Source of the DNA: FEB-25 sp963726315
GTDB taxonomy: Bacteria > Chloroflexota > Anaerolineae > Anaerolineales > UBA4823
Direction: 5' to 3'
Length of the DNA stretch: 64,000 nucleotides
Assembly: GCA_963726315.1 (NCBI GenBank)
Contig: CAVSBZ010000005.1
Span: 1,860,001-1,924,000, forward strand
Under the pieces are notes generated by a model that did not search any database, was not told the origin of the DNA, and was given only the letters and a program-made list of their open reading frames with translations. Positions 1 to 9,555 of this stretch are shown here, in pieces. A program made the position numbers and the translations under genes. Numbering within the stretch: the first letter of the stretch is position 1; each line of letters begins with the position of its first letter.

Positions 1-3000
1 CTTGCGGTCCACCTTGGTCACCATATGGGGCAGATGGATCAGTAGCCAGCTCACCTGCGATGATGATGCCCGCACCTTCATCGTACGAGTGGTTGTAGTA
101 GATGCGGTTATCGTGGATTTTGCCATCAGGGCTATAGCCGAAGTGGCTGATCGCACCACCATACTCGGCGGAGAAGTTGCCGCACAGGTCGTTACTGGCG
201 ATTTCATATCCATCAGCGCCGTTGAAGAGGCCGATGGCGCCTGCCAGGTTGGTGCCGCCGTTGGCAAAGATGCGGTTGTTGGCTATGCGCAAGTTCTCGT
301 TGTGCTGGTTGGTATCTGCACCAACCAGGTTGGGTGTTCCGATGCGGATGGTGCCGTACGAGCCACCGTTGCTGTCGATCAGGTTATTAGTGACTTGCAA
401 GTTCCGCACGTAGGCGTTCGCAAAGATCGCGCCGCCCTGAGTGACTACCTGAAGCGCCTGGAGAGGTCCGGGGAAACCGCCGAAAATTGCGTTGAGGTTA
501 CCCGGAAGTCCCTGCTGATCTCCGCCTCGGATTTCAAAGCCGTCGATAGAAGCCTTGAATGATGAGCCAAACTGGCGTGCTTGACCAGGTGCAGTGGTTT
601 GGTTCTCAGAAGCCAGTACATAGATCACCTGGCCATCATTGATATCCTGGGAACCGTCCCAGGTCAGACCGCTGATTCTAGTAAGCCAGTCCGTCGCAAG
701 CTGGGTATCTCCGCCAAAGGCGATGCCATCGATGATGGAGCCTTGGACTATGGTGCCATCAAAGCGTACACCACCTGGACCAACACCCTGCAACTTGACC
801 GGTGAGTACATGATCAAGTTCTCGTAATACGCACCGCGTCCGTTATAGCGCGGGTTAGTCTGATCGACTGCACCCGGGTGGACCACAACCAACGTATCTT
901 GTCCGGGTACTGCAGCAGCTGCATCGAGTGCACTCTGGATGGTGGCATATGCATATCCCGACCCAACCTGGTAAACGGTGGGTTGGTAGACATATGAGAC
1001 AGTAAAATTGCCACCGCCGAAATCATCGAACCAGGCATCATTCGTGTTAGATGTTCCCACGAATCTGACACCGATCCGTCCGCCGGCAGCTGCCAAACTC
1101 AGAGGCCATGGGTTAGCGGTTGTGGTGACATTAACACTACCGACTAAGGTGGCACCTTGATAAACGCTGACGGTACCATCAGGGAAAGATCTTGCCCCAA
1201 GGGTCTGACCGGCTGTAAAGGTAACCGGGAAGGTCGCCTGTGTGACGGCAGCATTTTGGTTTTGGCCATTATTTTTAGTGCGTACCGCTACAACATGGGT
1301 TACTGCGTTATATGCCACTTCAATCCATGAACTGCCATTGGTGGAATTCGGGTTGTTCCCGGTTAACTTGAGGAGCAGACCTTGTTCCGTGCCAACAGAA
1401 CTGACCTTATCAAAGGTGAAGTAAGCCTCTTGATAGGGGCTTAATGGCGCAGTGTTCCAAAAAGCCCAGTCAACATTCGTTCCAGTGCGTACCTGGACTA
1501 CACCATCCGATGGAGACACCGGGTGTTGGATGCGAAGACGACCATTGTTGCCTGTGTTACTGACAACCCATGGAAAACCTGTAGCTATTATCGTTCCATT
1601 GCCACGATTGAAGTTATCTAGTACCACACTGGCTGGGAAGGCTGGTCCCTGCATCCCAAACACGTGGAATGTAAGACCATTGACCGTACTCCTGGTGTTA
1701 GCAGATGTGACCAAAAGCTGGTGTGGACCTGGCAAGGTACCATCCGGCACAATCACATCGATGTGATTCGGGCTCCAGCTCGTTGTGGGTATTGCCACAC
1801 CATCTAGCGTCACTACACCCGTTGTAGTGCCGAATCCCTGACCCTCAATGCTGAACGTACCTGTACGATCCACATAAGGTTGCGAGACTGCAAACAGCTC
1901 GGGAGTTATCCCTGCACCGTTTGGATCTAATAATGCGTTAGGATCGTTCAAGGTGCAGACAGCCAGTTGAGTTGTCTGTAAACCCGGTATCTGGACTGCC
2001 ACGGCAACAGGAGTTGGTGCCAGGTCGGCCGGGAGGGTCAGACCGGGGAAAGCTTCGAACTCGGCTGAGATGGTACGGTATTGAGGATTGTAGTTCCCAT
2101 TCCAACGACCTGGGGTACCGGGATCATTGCCGACGAAACGGTATAGATTGGCACACACACCAGAAGGTGTGGGGCAGCTGATGCGGTTGGTGGAAGGCAA
2201 AAGCACATCCCACAGGCCGTTGTAGTCAAATTCAACCGTATAGATCAAGCGGTTGGTGTAATCATAGATTCCGACAGGAGCAAAAGGAACGCCCAGCTTC
2301 TCACCATAGAGAAGTGACTTAGGGTTGGTGGAGAAATTAAGGTCGTCCACGATCAGGCCCCAGAAGCGCCCCGGAAGCGGGACATCGGTGAACAGGTTAA
2401 ATCCGGGGGCGATTGACTTTTTCTCACTGAGACGGACCAGTTTCATATCGCAGAGATGTTTCGCCTGGCTTTCATAAACGGTTCCGCCCATATCTGCAAA
2501 CGGCTGATTATCAGTCGGTATAGAAGCTGTAACAGTGATACCAACGGGTACACCGTTGACCTCATAACCCGCTCCAACAATCGCCGGATAGTTATCTGAA
2601 GCCCCGCTGTTTGCCACGTCCACAATATGGTACGGACCAACACATGCCGGAGGTGGAACTTGCGGGATGAAAAAATCACCGGCGGCGACGTTGATATCTT
2701 CTTCACGCGTCACCTTATACAGAGCTGCTTCCGGATGGACAGCATTAGTGCCATAGACATCTGCTTCGGTTGGGATTTCAAGCTTGACCAAGTAGTCGCG
2801 GTTGGATGGTAAGGATGAGAAGCTGCCGACAAGGCAGGTTCCGGATGCTGGATCGAACGAACCAGGGGTTCCATCTGTCTGGAAACATCCATCGCCAAAG
2901 CCGTAGTTGCCGTCCACGCTGGCACCGAAGTTCGTGCCATCACTCATTGGGCCAAACTGCAAGCCCATCATGGGTGCCTCCAGGCATTCCGCATCCGGAT

Positions 3001-5170
3001 TGAGGGGCAGCACGTTTTCATCTGTCCCGTGGATCAATGGATTACCGTCCACATTGCGGGCAACACATCCGGTGGGTCGTTCCCAGGTCTCAGAGACATA
3101 CTGGTTCAACATTGAACCCAGTGAATAAGAACCATCGGGATCCAACATATAAAGCCCATTTGCGTCACATGGTGCTGTCTGATTCCCATCTGCATCATAT
3201 GGACATGCCACTGGCGCAAACAAGTCGACTTTCAAGTTCGAAATGCTCGGCTGCCAGTCTTCTATAGCCGCGTAAGATGGATCCAGCTCATTGCGGGTGG
3301 TATCGTAGCTGATTGTGCCCACGATGCCGCCGTTCGTTCCAGCAGCGTATGCTTTCACACCCCAATCCAGGCGGCCACCCAAGCCAATGACTGGGTGAAC
3401 ATTAACATCCACGCCCTGGCCGAGAATTGTGGTTTCTTCAGGCTGGTTATCTGCCTGGTATGTTATGCCAGTCGTCATGAAGCCATCAGCATAGGCTTCT
3501 TCCACCAGCCATTGGGTGATGGGGTAAGCGTTTTCCATCCAGTAATAACCGTTTGCATCGGTTGTTACCAAAGTTGCGCCGCGGTCCATGATGGAATTCT
3601 CACGCGTGCGCATCACGATGGGGAAGTTGGGGATGCCCGGTTCACCGGCGTCCATTTTGCCGTTTTCATTGGTGTCGTTGAAAACGTGACCATCGATCGT
3701 GGTCCACCAGCCAACCATGGATAATGAACCCATATCAACGACTTCACCATTTCGAACGGAGACGTTTTGTGTATAGAAGATATAGTCCTGGGGTTCATCC
3801 CAAAGACCGATAACGTAATCACCATCGGGGACACCTGGGATCGTGAACTGAATTGCGGGACATCCAAGACCTTCATCGCAATCAAACTCTTGCATGTAAA
3901 CCGTCTGATCGTTATTGTTGATATCAGACAGGGAGACGAACAGACGATGGATTGGGTTTGGATCCTTGGGTTTTGCACCCAGGAGTCCTAACTCACCGCC
4001 GGTGCCGCCTACGGGGGGTACATAAGCACTCACCGTTTGTGCGATGCCTGTGACCGTACCACTTCCCCCTGCCATCGTATTGGTAGGTAGTACAAAACCG
4101 AAGAAAGTAGCCGGGAAAGGTTCGCCGGCGACGACGAATTCGGTATCCAGACCAGTGGCTCCTTCCATCACCCAGGCATCCCAATCATGGTTGCCTTCCA
4201 GTGTGGTGGTTTGAGCCCAATCAGTACCATCCGGTCTTACCACGGAAAGAGCATAGCGGTTGGGACCGAGGTTGGGGATGATTAATTTACCCTCAATAAC
4301 CGGGCTGGCAAGATCACTGATCAGTGTTCCGTCGCTGGTTACTGTGATATCCGCTGGGAGTAATGGATCACCCGCAGTTGTAAAAGCGATCGGGCATCTC
4401 CCGAAACCATCCACGGGATTGACCCAACCGTGATCAATGCCACCATCCACAACGTAGCATTGGCTCACACAGCCACCGCCACCGCAGAGTGGATCTCCGT
4501 ATACATTGGTTGTGACCTCATCGATATAGTCGGAGATGTGGCCTTCAAAACCAGCCAAGCCACGCTCAGCAGGTACATCGGGCGCACTATTGGTGGGAGC
4601 TACATCTTCAAACACTTCCGCCTGAATGGTTGCGTCGGGTAGATCATAGGGCTGCATTTGAACAGTTACATTTACACCGCCCACAGGATCGGGTAATGGC
4701 ACCGTAAAATGGGCGCCATCGATCTTATAATTGTCAGCCAGTACTGAGATCAGATATCGTCCGTCGGGCAGATCTATGCCACCGGCAGCGAAATCAGCTT
4801 CAGTACCCTGGGTAAATATCGGGCTTGAACTCTTCACACCGGCGATAGAGACCCAGTTACATGATGCTGGGTATCCGGCATCCGCGGGAGAACAACCCGA
4901 ACCTGGATCTGGATTTCTTTGTTCGGTTGTTCCTGAGTTATCGAAATTGATGATGTATTTATATGATGTGATCGGGTCACCTTTTGTTATGTTATAAGCA
5001 GGACTATTGTTAGCACTGATCACACTCAAATTAAGGGTGTTGGTTTGCGCCAGGGCAGGAGTGACATTAATGAAACCAAGTGGTGCGAAGGTAGTTACCA
5101 ACATCACCAGGGTCAACACTAGCCGGAACGCATTTAAACGATTATTCGGTTTATTATTCATACCTTTCAT
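1..5170 (-). CDS. Giant secreted protein with SdrD-B-like, IPT/TIG and beta-helix regions (C-terminus outside window)
   Basis: One uninterrupted frame runs from ATG at 5170 to the left edge (1723 codons, no stop seen). The start is supported by AAAGGAG eight bases upstream. Residues 1-41 look like a signal peptide: basic start, hydrophobic core (FRLVLTLVMLV), ALA-Q cleavage site. Residues about 490-590 contain an SdrD-B/Cna-B-like segment with the calcium-site-like motif FNDTNENGKMDAGEPG. About 1100-1170 resembles an IPT/TIG fold (ending in LLVTSANTRS). About 1180-1375 looks like a concanavalin-type beta-sandwich. From about 1395 (YATIQSALDAA) onward it reads as a right-handed beta-helix with NNLIDSNGG and NNRIFANGG type turns. 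Function is probably cell-surface adhesion or polysaccharide binding, by inference. Ligand and anchoring are unknown because the C-terminus is missing. It is transcribed alone, away from the kinase pair upstream. Confidence 0.88.
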   Translation of the reverse strand, partial: MKGMNNKPNNRLNAFRLVLTLVMLVTTFAPLGFINVTPALAQTNTLNLSVISANNSPAYNITKGDPITSYKYIINFDNSGTTEQRNPDPGSGCSPADAGYPASCNWVSIAGVKSSSPIFTQGTEADFAAGGIDLPDGRYLISVLADNYKIDGAHFTVPLPDPVGGVNVTVQMQPYDLPDATIQAEVFEDVAPTNSAPDVPAERGLAGFEGHISDYIDEVTTNVYGDPLCGGGGCVSQCYVVDGGIDHGWVNPVDGFGRCPIAFTTAGDPLLPADITVTSDGTLISDLASPVIEGKLIIPNLGPNRYALSVVRPDGTDWAQTTTLEGNHDWDAWVMEGATGLDTEFVVAGEPFPATFFGFVLPTNTMAGGSGTVTGIAQTVSAYVPPVGGTGGELGLLGAKPKDPNPIHRLFVSLSDINNNDQTVYMQEFDCDEGLGCPAIQFTIPGVPDGDYVIGLWDEPQDYIFYTQNVSVRNGEVVDMGSLSMVGWWTTIDGHVFNDTNENGKMDAGEPGIPNFPIVMRTRENSIMDRGATLVTTDANGYYWMENAYPITQWLVEEAYADGFMTTGITYQADNQPEETTILGQGVDVNVHPVIGLGGRLDWGVKAYAAGTNGGIVGTISYDTTRNELDPSYAAIEDWQPSISNLKVDLFAPVACPYDADGNQTAPCDANGLYMLDPDGSYSLGSMLNQYVSETWERPTGCVARNVDGNPLIHGTDENVLPLNPDAECLEAPMMGLQFGPMSDGTNFGASVDGNYGFGDGCFQTDGTPGSFDPASGTCLVGSFSSLPSNRDYLVKLEIPTEADVYGTNAVHPEAALYKVTREEDINVAAGDFFIPQVPPPACVGPYHIVDVANSGASDNYPAIVGAGYEVNGVPVGITVTASIPTDNQPFADMGGTVYESQAKHLCDMKLVRLSEKKSIAPGFNLFTDVPLPGRFWGLIVDDLNFSTNPKSLLYGEKLGVPFAPVGIYDYTNRLIYTVEFDYNGLWDVLLPSTNRISCPTPSGVCANLYRFVGNDPGTPGRWNGNYNPQYRTISAEFEAFPGLTLPADLAPTPVAVAVQIPGLQTTQLAVCTLNDPNALLDPNGAGITPELFAVSQPYVDRTGTFSIEGQGFGTTTGVVTLDGVAIPTTSWSPNHIDVIVPDGTLPGPHQLLVTSANTRSTVNGLTFHVFGMQGPAFPASVVLDNFNRGNGTIIATGFPWVVSNTGNNGRLRIQHPVSPSDGVVQVRTGTNVDWAFWNTAPLSPYQEAYFTFDKVSSVGTEQGLLLKLTGNNPNSTNGSSWIEVAYNAVTHVVAVRTKNNGQNQNAAVTQATFPVTFTAGQTLGARSFPDGTVSVYQGATLVGSVNVTTTANPWPLSLAAAGGRIGVRFVGTSNTNDAWFDDFGGGNFTVSYVYQPTVYQVGSGYAYATIQSALDAAAAVPGQDTLVVVHPGAVDQTNPRYNGRGAYYENLIMYSPVKLQGVGPGGVRFDGTIVQGSIIDGIAFGGDTQLATDWLTRISGLTWDGSQDINDGQVIYVLASENQTTAPGQARQFGSSFKASIDGFEIRGGDQQGLPGNLNAIFGGFPGPLQALQVVTQGGAIFANAYVRNLQVTNNLIDSNGGSYGTIRIGTPNLVGADTNQHNENLRIANNRIFANGGTNLAGAIGLFNGADGYEIASNDLCGNFSAEYGGAISHFGYSPDGKIHDNRIYYNHSYDEGAGIIIAGELATDPSAPYGDQGGPQ

Positions 5171-5264
5171 GGATTTGTCTCCTTTGATAGATTTATTAGA
5201 TAGATACATTCGAAATTAGTCATGTACTGATATACCCTCCTTGTTGTGTTGACTGAGCAATAAC

Positions 5265-5305
5265 GGCTCAAAGCAGCATTTTAGGATGCTGTTTTTTACT
5301 GAGCC
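5265..5305 (-). promoter_or_regulatory. Nested hairpin in the leader of the giant surface-protein gene
   Basis: GGCTCA at 5265-5270 pairs with TGAGCC at 5300-5305. Inside it CAGCAT (5274-5279) pairs with ATGCTG (5286-5291), next to a run of six T. It lies about 95 bases upstream of the ATG at 5170. It could be a 5' UTR structure, or a terminator read on the + strand (stem plus T6), but no + strand gene ends here. I did not recognise a known riboswitch class. The rest of 5171-5473 shows no gene. Confidence 0.3.
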
Positions 5306-5423
5306 ATCTGTTAATGTCGTAAATCGGCGTTCAAAACTATATTTCTCCCCTGTTAAAGGTACCCATAGCATACCGGATTAGTCGCCAAGTGAATACATTC
5401 TCCATTAACCTAAAGAGAAGTAA

Positions 5424-5451
5424 AAAAGAGCCATTTTTCAATGGCTCTTTT
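5424..5451 (-). terminator. Rho-independent terminator of the response-regulator operon
   Basis: An 11-bp perfect stem (AAAAGAGCCAT at 5424-5434 with ATGGCTCTTTT at 5441-5451) encloses a 6-base loop. It begins 22 bases past the stop of the response regulator and ends in T-rich sequence on the minus strand. This is a classic intrinsic terminator. Confidence 0.85.
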
Positions 5452-5473
5452 AAGGAAAGGATTAACTCCTGGG

Positions 5474-6136
5474 TTAATCCTTTACGGTCAGTTTTGTTAA
5501 CCCTGCTTCTTTGGCGTAGGTCCTAGCCTGGCGGCGGTTTTCCAACCCAAGCTTGGTCAGGATACTATGGACATGGTGTTTCACGGTGTTTACAGACAGG
5601 AAAAGTGAACTGGCTATCTCATTATTCGTAGCACCCATGGATAACTCTCGCAAAATATCAACTTCACGCTGGCTAAGGATGGATTGGTAAGCATATCTAT
5701 CATGGGAATTCTTTTCAGAATGTTGTGAGAATTGTTCCAGGATCCGCATTGTCAATGTGCCCGAGATGGCTGCTTCACCCTTCTCGATGGATTTAAGCGA
5801 GCTCACTAATTTAGCGACCGGAACATTTTTTAGTAAATATCCCTTAGCGCCACTGCGGATGGCTGCAAATAGCTTGTCGTCAGCATCGTACATGGTAAGG
5901 AAGACAATATTACAATCCGGCTGCTCAGATAAAATAACAGCGGAGGCTTCAGCACCATCACCATCGGGTAAGCTGAAATCCATTAAAACTAAATCGGGAC
6001 GGACTTTCCTGGCCTGGTTTATGGCTTCGTGGACCGATCCAGCCTGGCCGACCACATTAAAATAATCATCTGCTTTGAGTAAACTAACCAACCCTTCTCG
6101 AAATAACTCATGGTCATCGACAACCAATACATTCAT
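5474..6136 (-). CDS. NarL/LuxR-family response regulator
   Basis: 220 residues. The N-terminal receiver domain has the acidic pocket D7-D8, phospho-acceptor D53 (VLMDFSLPDGDG), T81 and K103. A C-terminal LuxR-type helix-turn-helix (about 150-212) contains LSQREVDILRELSMGATNNEIA and VNTVKHHV. It is the output partner of the kinase encoded immediately upstream: kinase stop and regulator start overlap by four bases (ATGA), which indicates translational coupling. DNA targets are not evident. The divergent or downstream surface-protein gene is a possible target only by proximity. Confidence 0.93.
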   Translation of the reverse strand: MNVLVVDDHELFREGLVSLLKADDYFNVVGQAGSVHEAINQARKVRPDLVLMDFSLPDGDGAEASAVILSEQPDCNIVFLTMYDADDKLFAAIRSGAKGYLLKNVPVAKLVSSLKSIEKGEAAISGTLTMRILEQFSQHSEKNSHDRYAYQSILSQREVDILRELSMGATNNEIASSLFLSVNTVKHHVHSILTKLGLENRRQARTYAKEAGLTKLTVKD

Positions 6137-7545
6137 ATTTCACCCAGCTCCTCTATTTGTTCAAACTCGGGTGTAATTAATGGCAGCCTAAGCGTGACCT
6201 GTGTCCCCTTGCCCGGTGCGCTTTTTATTTCTGTTGTTCCCCCTAAAGAACGAATACGCTCATCGATGATATGCAGACCATAATGCCCATCTGTCGTTAT
6301 GTCTTCTGGAAGGAAACCACGCCCATCATCCCAGATGTTTATTATGAGGTGAGTGTCAGTCCAGGTTATTTGCACATTGGCCTGGTTAGCAACAGCATGC
6401 TTTTCGATATTGTAAAGAGTCTCTTTAAATGCGAAAAGCAGCTCTTGCAAATAACGCGGTGGTATGGCGCGCGGCAGCCCTTCTTCCTCGATGTCAATTG
6501 ATATTCCTGCCCGCCTGGCAATAATTTGGGAATGAGCGTTGAAAAGCTCACTAATTCGATGGTCGCTTCCGTGATGTAAGATGACGAGGGTGTTTCTTAC
6601 CAATTCATAAGATTCGTTGGCAAGCTCCCGAAGATGCTCAAGCTCACCCTGCATTGTACCTAATCTTTTTCTAGGCTGCGTGGTAAGAATTTGGTCCAGC
6701 TTTAAATGCATGTAACCCAGGTTTTGACCTAGCGTATCATGAAGATCGCGGGCGATCCCCAAGCGTTCGTTACTGGCAGCATTAGATACCTCGATGGCAT
6801 GTTGAATTTGCCTCTGTTGGGCTGCATTCAAGCCAATGGCAATATCGTCAGCTGTATTACTCAGCAATTGAGCGTACTCCTGGGTTAGCTGCTTGTTTTT
6901 AGGGAGGATTATATACAGCAATCCAACCGGAAAATCCGCATAATTAATCGTGATGTGATAACACTTCCGATTCCCAATATCCATCCCGGTTATGCTCTTA
7001 TAATCGACCTGGTGAACATTTGGGGCAATTGGGTTGATATCTTCCGTACAACAAGAATCCCTGGAGATGCTTGCAACCGATAGATCGATATTCTCATGAG
7101 CGGCTACCCAGCTACGTTCGGTGATATAAGTATCTGTGTACTGAGCATATATCAAGAGTGATATTGCTGACACCGGCAAGATTGAAGATGGGTACTTAAG
7201 AACCTCGTCTACCACCTCATCCCAATTTTTGGCTGAGATCAATTGCATGCTTAGGTTATGCCGCGCATCCAATATTCTGATCGTTTGGTTCTTGATGATA
7301 GAGGCTTTTATGGCGAGCTCAACCATAATCGCTATGATGAAGATCAAGATGTAGTAAAGCGCAATTTCTTTAAAAAAATAGTAAGTATCGTCGACAAGAA
7401 AATCAGGGTGCTCAATTAGCTCGAAAATTCCCACAAGAATTGAGCTTAACAGCAAAATCGCAATCCGCCAGCGAACAATAAAACGCGCAACTTTTTCAAA
7501 AAATGGACGAGTTCCATCCAATGTGGAGTGTAGAGAAATTGTCAT
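6133..7545 (-). CDS. Membrane sensor histidine kinase (HisKA_3 / NarX-DegS type)
   Basis: 470 residues. Two hydrophobic segments (about 27-43 and 61-80) with a short outside loop between them anchor the protein. A GAF-like region follows (about 100-240). The dimerisation and phospho-acceptor box is ERLGIARDLHDTLGQ, with H269. The HATPase domain shows the N box (ETLYNIEKHA) and the G boxes (DDGRGF, GLHIIDERIRSLGG). This architecture matches kinases that pair with NarL-type regulators, and the next gene is one. The signal is unknown. The GAF-like region contains Cys165-Cys166, which could be ligand-related, but that is speculation. A GAGG sequence lies just upstream of the ATG. Confidence 0.92.
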   Translation of the reverse strand: MTISLHSTLDGTRPFFEKVARFIVRWRIAILLLSSILVGIFELIEHPDFLVDDTYYFFKEIALYYILIFIIAIMVELAIKASIIKNQTIRILDARHNLSMQLISAKNWDEVVDEVLKYPSSILPVSAISLLIYAQYTDTYITERSWVAAHENIDLSVASISRDSCCTEDINPIAPNVHQVDYKSITGMDIGNRKCYHITINYADFPVGLLYIILPKNKQLTQEYAQLLSNTADDIAIGLNAAQQRQIQHAIEVSNAASNERLGIARDLHDTLGQNLGYMHLKLDQILTTQPRKRLGTMQGELEHLRELANESYELVRNTLVILHHGSDHRISELFNAHSQIIARRAGISIDIEEEGLPRAIPPRYLQELLFAFKETLYNIEKHAVANQANVQITWTDTHLIINIWDDGRGFLPEDITTDGHYGLHIIDERIRSLGGTTEIKSAPGKGTQVTLRLPLITPEFEQIEELGEI

Positions 7546-8328
7546 ATCCTCACCTAAATTGTCTAAATTATGTAAATTTTACAACAGGTTTCTAGTATTT
7601 TTGTATTAATCTAATTAATGTTAGATAAAAAAAACTCATGTATAGAATCGAAGAGTTTTATAAGATTCGAGTTTCAAACTAATATTTCATCTGGTATGTT
7701 AGCAAATCTAATAATATCGAGTTATTGGATTTGATGATAATCATAAACTCAGGCAATGGTTGATATGATCAGAATGAGAGGGAGATCATTAACATCTCAT
7801 AAATTATAATTCCCCTTATAAAAGAGACTGGCTGTGACCTTGCCTGAATAATAAGGAATACTTTCTTTGATGCAATTTTTGTATTGCCTATTTAACCATC
7901 GGTTGAGCGGTCGAGCCACTCTATATTTACCTCTCACAGAAAATAATTAGTAATTATATTTCACCTAAGGTCAAGTCCGCGGGTCGCCATTCCTTGCTTC
8001 ATACCGTGTGCAGTTTGAGTGCAGATTGGGTGCAAATATCCCGATACAATATGGTAATCGTGGACTTAATGGACTAAACCTCTACCAATTTAGTCTCAGC
8101 TTTAAACAGATTAGCACCAAATATAGGGAGTTGACATAATCGATAGACTATTAATTCCTGATCACTTTAATGTGGAATCAAGAGGTTTTTCCCCCTTTGG
8201 ACAGGACTGCAGGCTGCCTTCCCTCATTGATAGATAGTAATAACGGCTCTAAGCACTCATCTCAAAATGATGCAGATGTGGTGCAGATGGGCTGTTAAGC
8301 AGTGGATTCAGAAGACATGCTGGAGAAA

Positions 8329-8338
8329 TTTAGCGCCA
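8329..8338 (+). repeat. TTTAGCGCCA direct repeat, copy 1 of 3
   Basis: The ten-base word TTTAGCGCCA occurs here and twice more at 8597-8606 and 8608-8617, all in the same orientation. The first copy lies left of the GC-rich block and the tandem pair lies right of it. The copies therefore bracket about 260 bases of unusual sequence. They could be core sites of a recombinase or a protein binding site. Confidence 0.5.
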
Positions 8339-8377
8339 TATATTGGATTTTGTGGACAAGATTACACCTAATACGAG

Positions 8378-8455
8378 CTGTGGAGCACCAGTTCTACGAC
8401 TTCGGATCAGACGGTTGTGCACCCTAGACGGGTGTCCGGTTCGATCCGCTGAAAT
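8378..8455 (+). other. Possible decayed tRNA-Arg-like sequence
   Basis: The stretch contains GAGC-ACCAG, then CTTCGGATCAGA, which resembles an Arg(TCG) anticodon loop. Further on comes GGTTCGATCC, a T-loop signature. The acceptor and anticodon stems do not pair properly and the spacing between arms is wrong, so it is not a functional tRNA. It may be a remnant left by integration at a tRNA gene, or a chance resemblance. Confidence 0.2.
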
Positions 8456-8500
8456 TCACAGCAGGTCCCCGTCGAAGACCACGACAGCCGCCGAAGAGCA

Positions 8501-8523
8501 CGGCAGGTGGCGTCACCCTGCCG
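8501..8523. repeat. 7-bp perfect hairpin, GC-rich
   Basis: CGGCAGG (8501-8507) pairs with CCTGCCG (8517-8523) around a 9-base loop. There is no T tract, so it is not a typical terminator. It sits seven bases before a longer inverted repeat. Confidence 0.5.
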
Positions 8524-8529
8524 GGGTGC

Positions 8530-8570
8530 CTATATACGGGGGTATTTGGTTGATGAACCCCCATATATAG
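8530..8570. repeat. 14-bp inverted repeat (one mismatch) with 13-base loop
   Basis: The arm at 8530-8543 (CTATATACGGGGGT) is complementary to 8557-8570 (ACCCCCATATATAG) except at one position. That position is C-A on the + strand but G-U on the minus strand, so a minus-strand RNA would form a fully paired stem. No T run follows. It could be a recombination structure, a small RNA fold, or a folded end of a small non-autonomous element. Confidence 0.6.
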
Positions 8571-8596
8571 CAATGAATGGAAAGGTGACCAAACAT

Positions 8597-8617
8597 TTTA
8601 GCGCCAATTTAGCGCCA
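8597..8617 (+). repeat. TTTAGCGCCA direct repeats, copies 2 and 3 (tandem)
   Basis: Two copies of TTTAGCGCCA at 8597-8606 and 8608-8617, separated by one base. Together with the copy at 8329 they flank the GC-rich hairpin block. Confidence 0.6.
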
Positions 8618-8901
8618 TTAATATCCTCACAAAATGATCTGTGTGAAATAAACCGATCTCGAGGACGACCTGGAGGCAGGCTATGCACCTGTCTACTCAT
8701 ATATAATTGGTATCTAGGCGGTGCCCTACGGGGTCATCAGCATTTGGGGACAGATGTTTATTCATATAGAACCCCATCTTCACTTATAGTCACCTTATCC
8801 TCTTAAAAAACATGTAAGTATTAATGATTTATTATCCTAATATGGTCTTATTAGTATATATATGGTATAAACAAATTATCTAACTGAAGAGGGAAATACG
8901 A

Positions 8902-9555
8902 ATGATAAAATCAAGTGACACTATCGAAAATTCTATAAATCTAAAAAAGGAACCTATGATAATAAGCAACTTCTCAGCCTCTACAATTGGCTGGGTAGCA
9001 ATCGTAACAGGAGTTTCAGCCATTCTTGCTATGATATTTCTCACCCTGATGGCTACAGTGAATATGTCCTTTGGCAAGGTCAATGATGTTTTCAACGCCA
9101 TTCTCGGGATTTCAAGTGCGGTTCTGGCGTGGATGTTGTATGCTGAACATCATACGAAGTCACCGTTGATGAGTCAAATCGCGCTTGCACTTGCAGTGAT
9201 TGGGGCGATCTTTACCGTTGTCGGATCGGTTCTAATCATCTATGGCTTAACAGACTTTGTTCTAGCAGGGTGGTATTCAGGCATCGGGTATGCGCTGATC
9301 GGCCTTTGGTTGGCGGCATTTTGTTATTCGTTACTACGCAGTGACGCGTTGCCTCACAACCTAGTCATTTTTGGGATTGTTGTAGGAGCATTCATGGCAA
9401 TTGGTCTGCTCGGTATTCCAGGAATATTAGCTGGAATTGATAGCATGGAATCCATGCCGTGGTATCTTTATGTTGCGTTTTTTGGGTGGCTCGGAACTTA
9501 TATCATGTATCCTATCTGGACGATCTGGTTGGGTCGAAATCTTATACTCAATTGA
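8902..9555 (+). CDS. Multi-span membrane protein of unknown function
   Basis: 217 residues. GAAGAGGGAA lies just upstream of the ATG. After a polar N-terminus of about 25 residues there are roughly six hydrophobic segments (near 29-52, 65-80, 92-115, 122-146, 152-175 and 187-213). No catalytic motif was recognised and I cannot assign a family. It stands alone, with more than 500 bases of non-coding sequence on both sides. It is probably an integral membrane protein, small and non-enzymatic. Confidence 0.75.
   Translation: MIKSSDTIENSINLKKEPMIISNFSASTIGWVAIVTGVSAILAMIFLTLMATVNMSFGKVNDVFNAILGISSAVLAWMLYAEHHTKSPLMSQIALALAVIGAIFTVVGSVLIIYGLTDFVLAGWYSGIGYALIGLWLAAFCYSLLRSDALPHNLVIFGIVVGAFMAIGLLGIPGILAGIDSMESMPWYLYVAFFGWLGTYIMYPIWTIWLGRNLILN

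Larger units (their letters stand above)
7546..8901. other. Gene-poor region with repeats, hairpins and tRNA-like remnants
   Basis: About 1.35 kb with no convincing coding frame. The part next to the kinase (7546-8000) is AT-rich and should hold the kinase promoter. From about 8015 there are short repeats built on GTGCAGAT (8019 region and 8270-8292) and three copies of TTTAGCGCCA. A GC-rich block (8380-8570) contains two strong hairpins and a stretch resembling a decayed tRNA. Composition shifts sharply over this interval. It looks like a recombination or integration scar, by inference. No integrase or transposase remnant was recognised. Confidence 0.5.

Noticed and set aside
2..562. Open + strand frame of 186 codons
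   Set aside because: It lies wholly inside the giant minus-strand gene, has repetitive Val/Ala composition from the opposite frame, and no ribosome binding site or family match.
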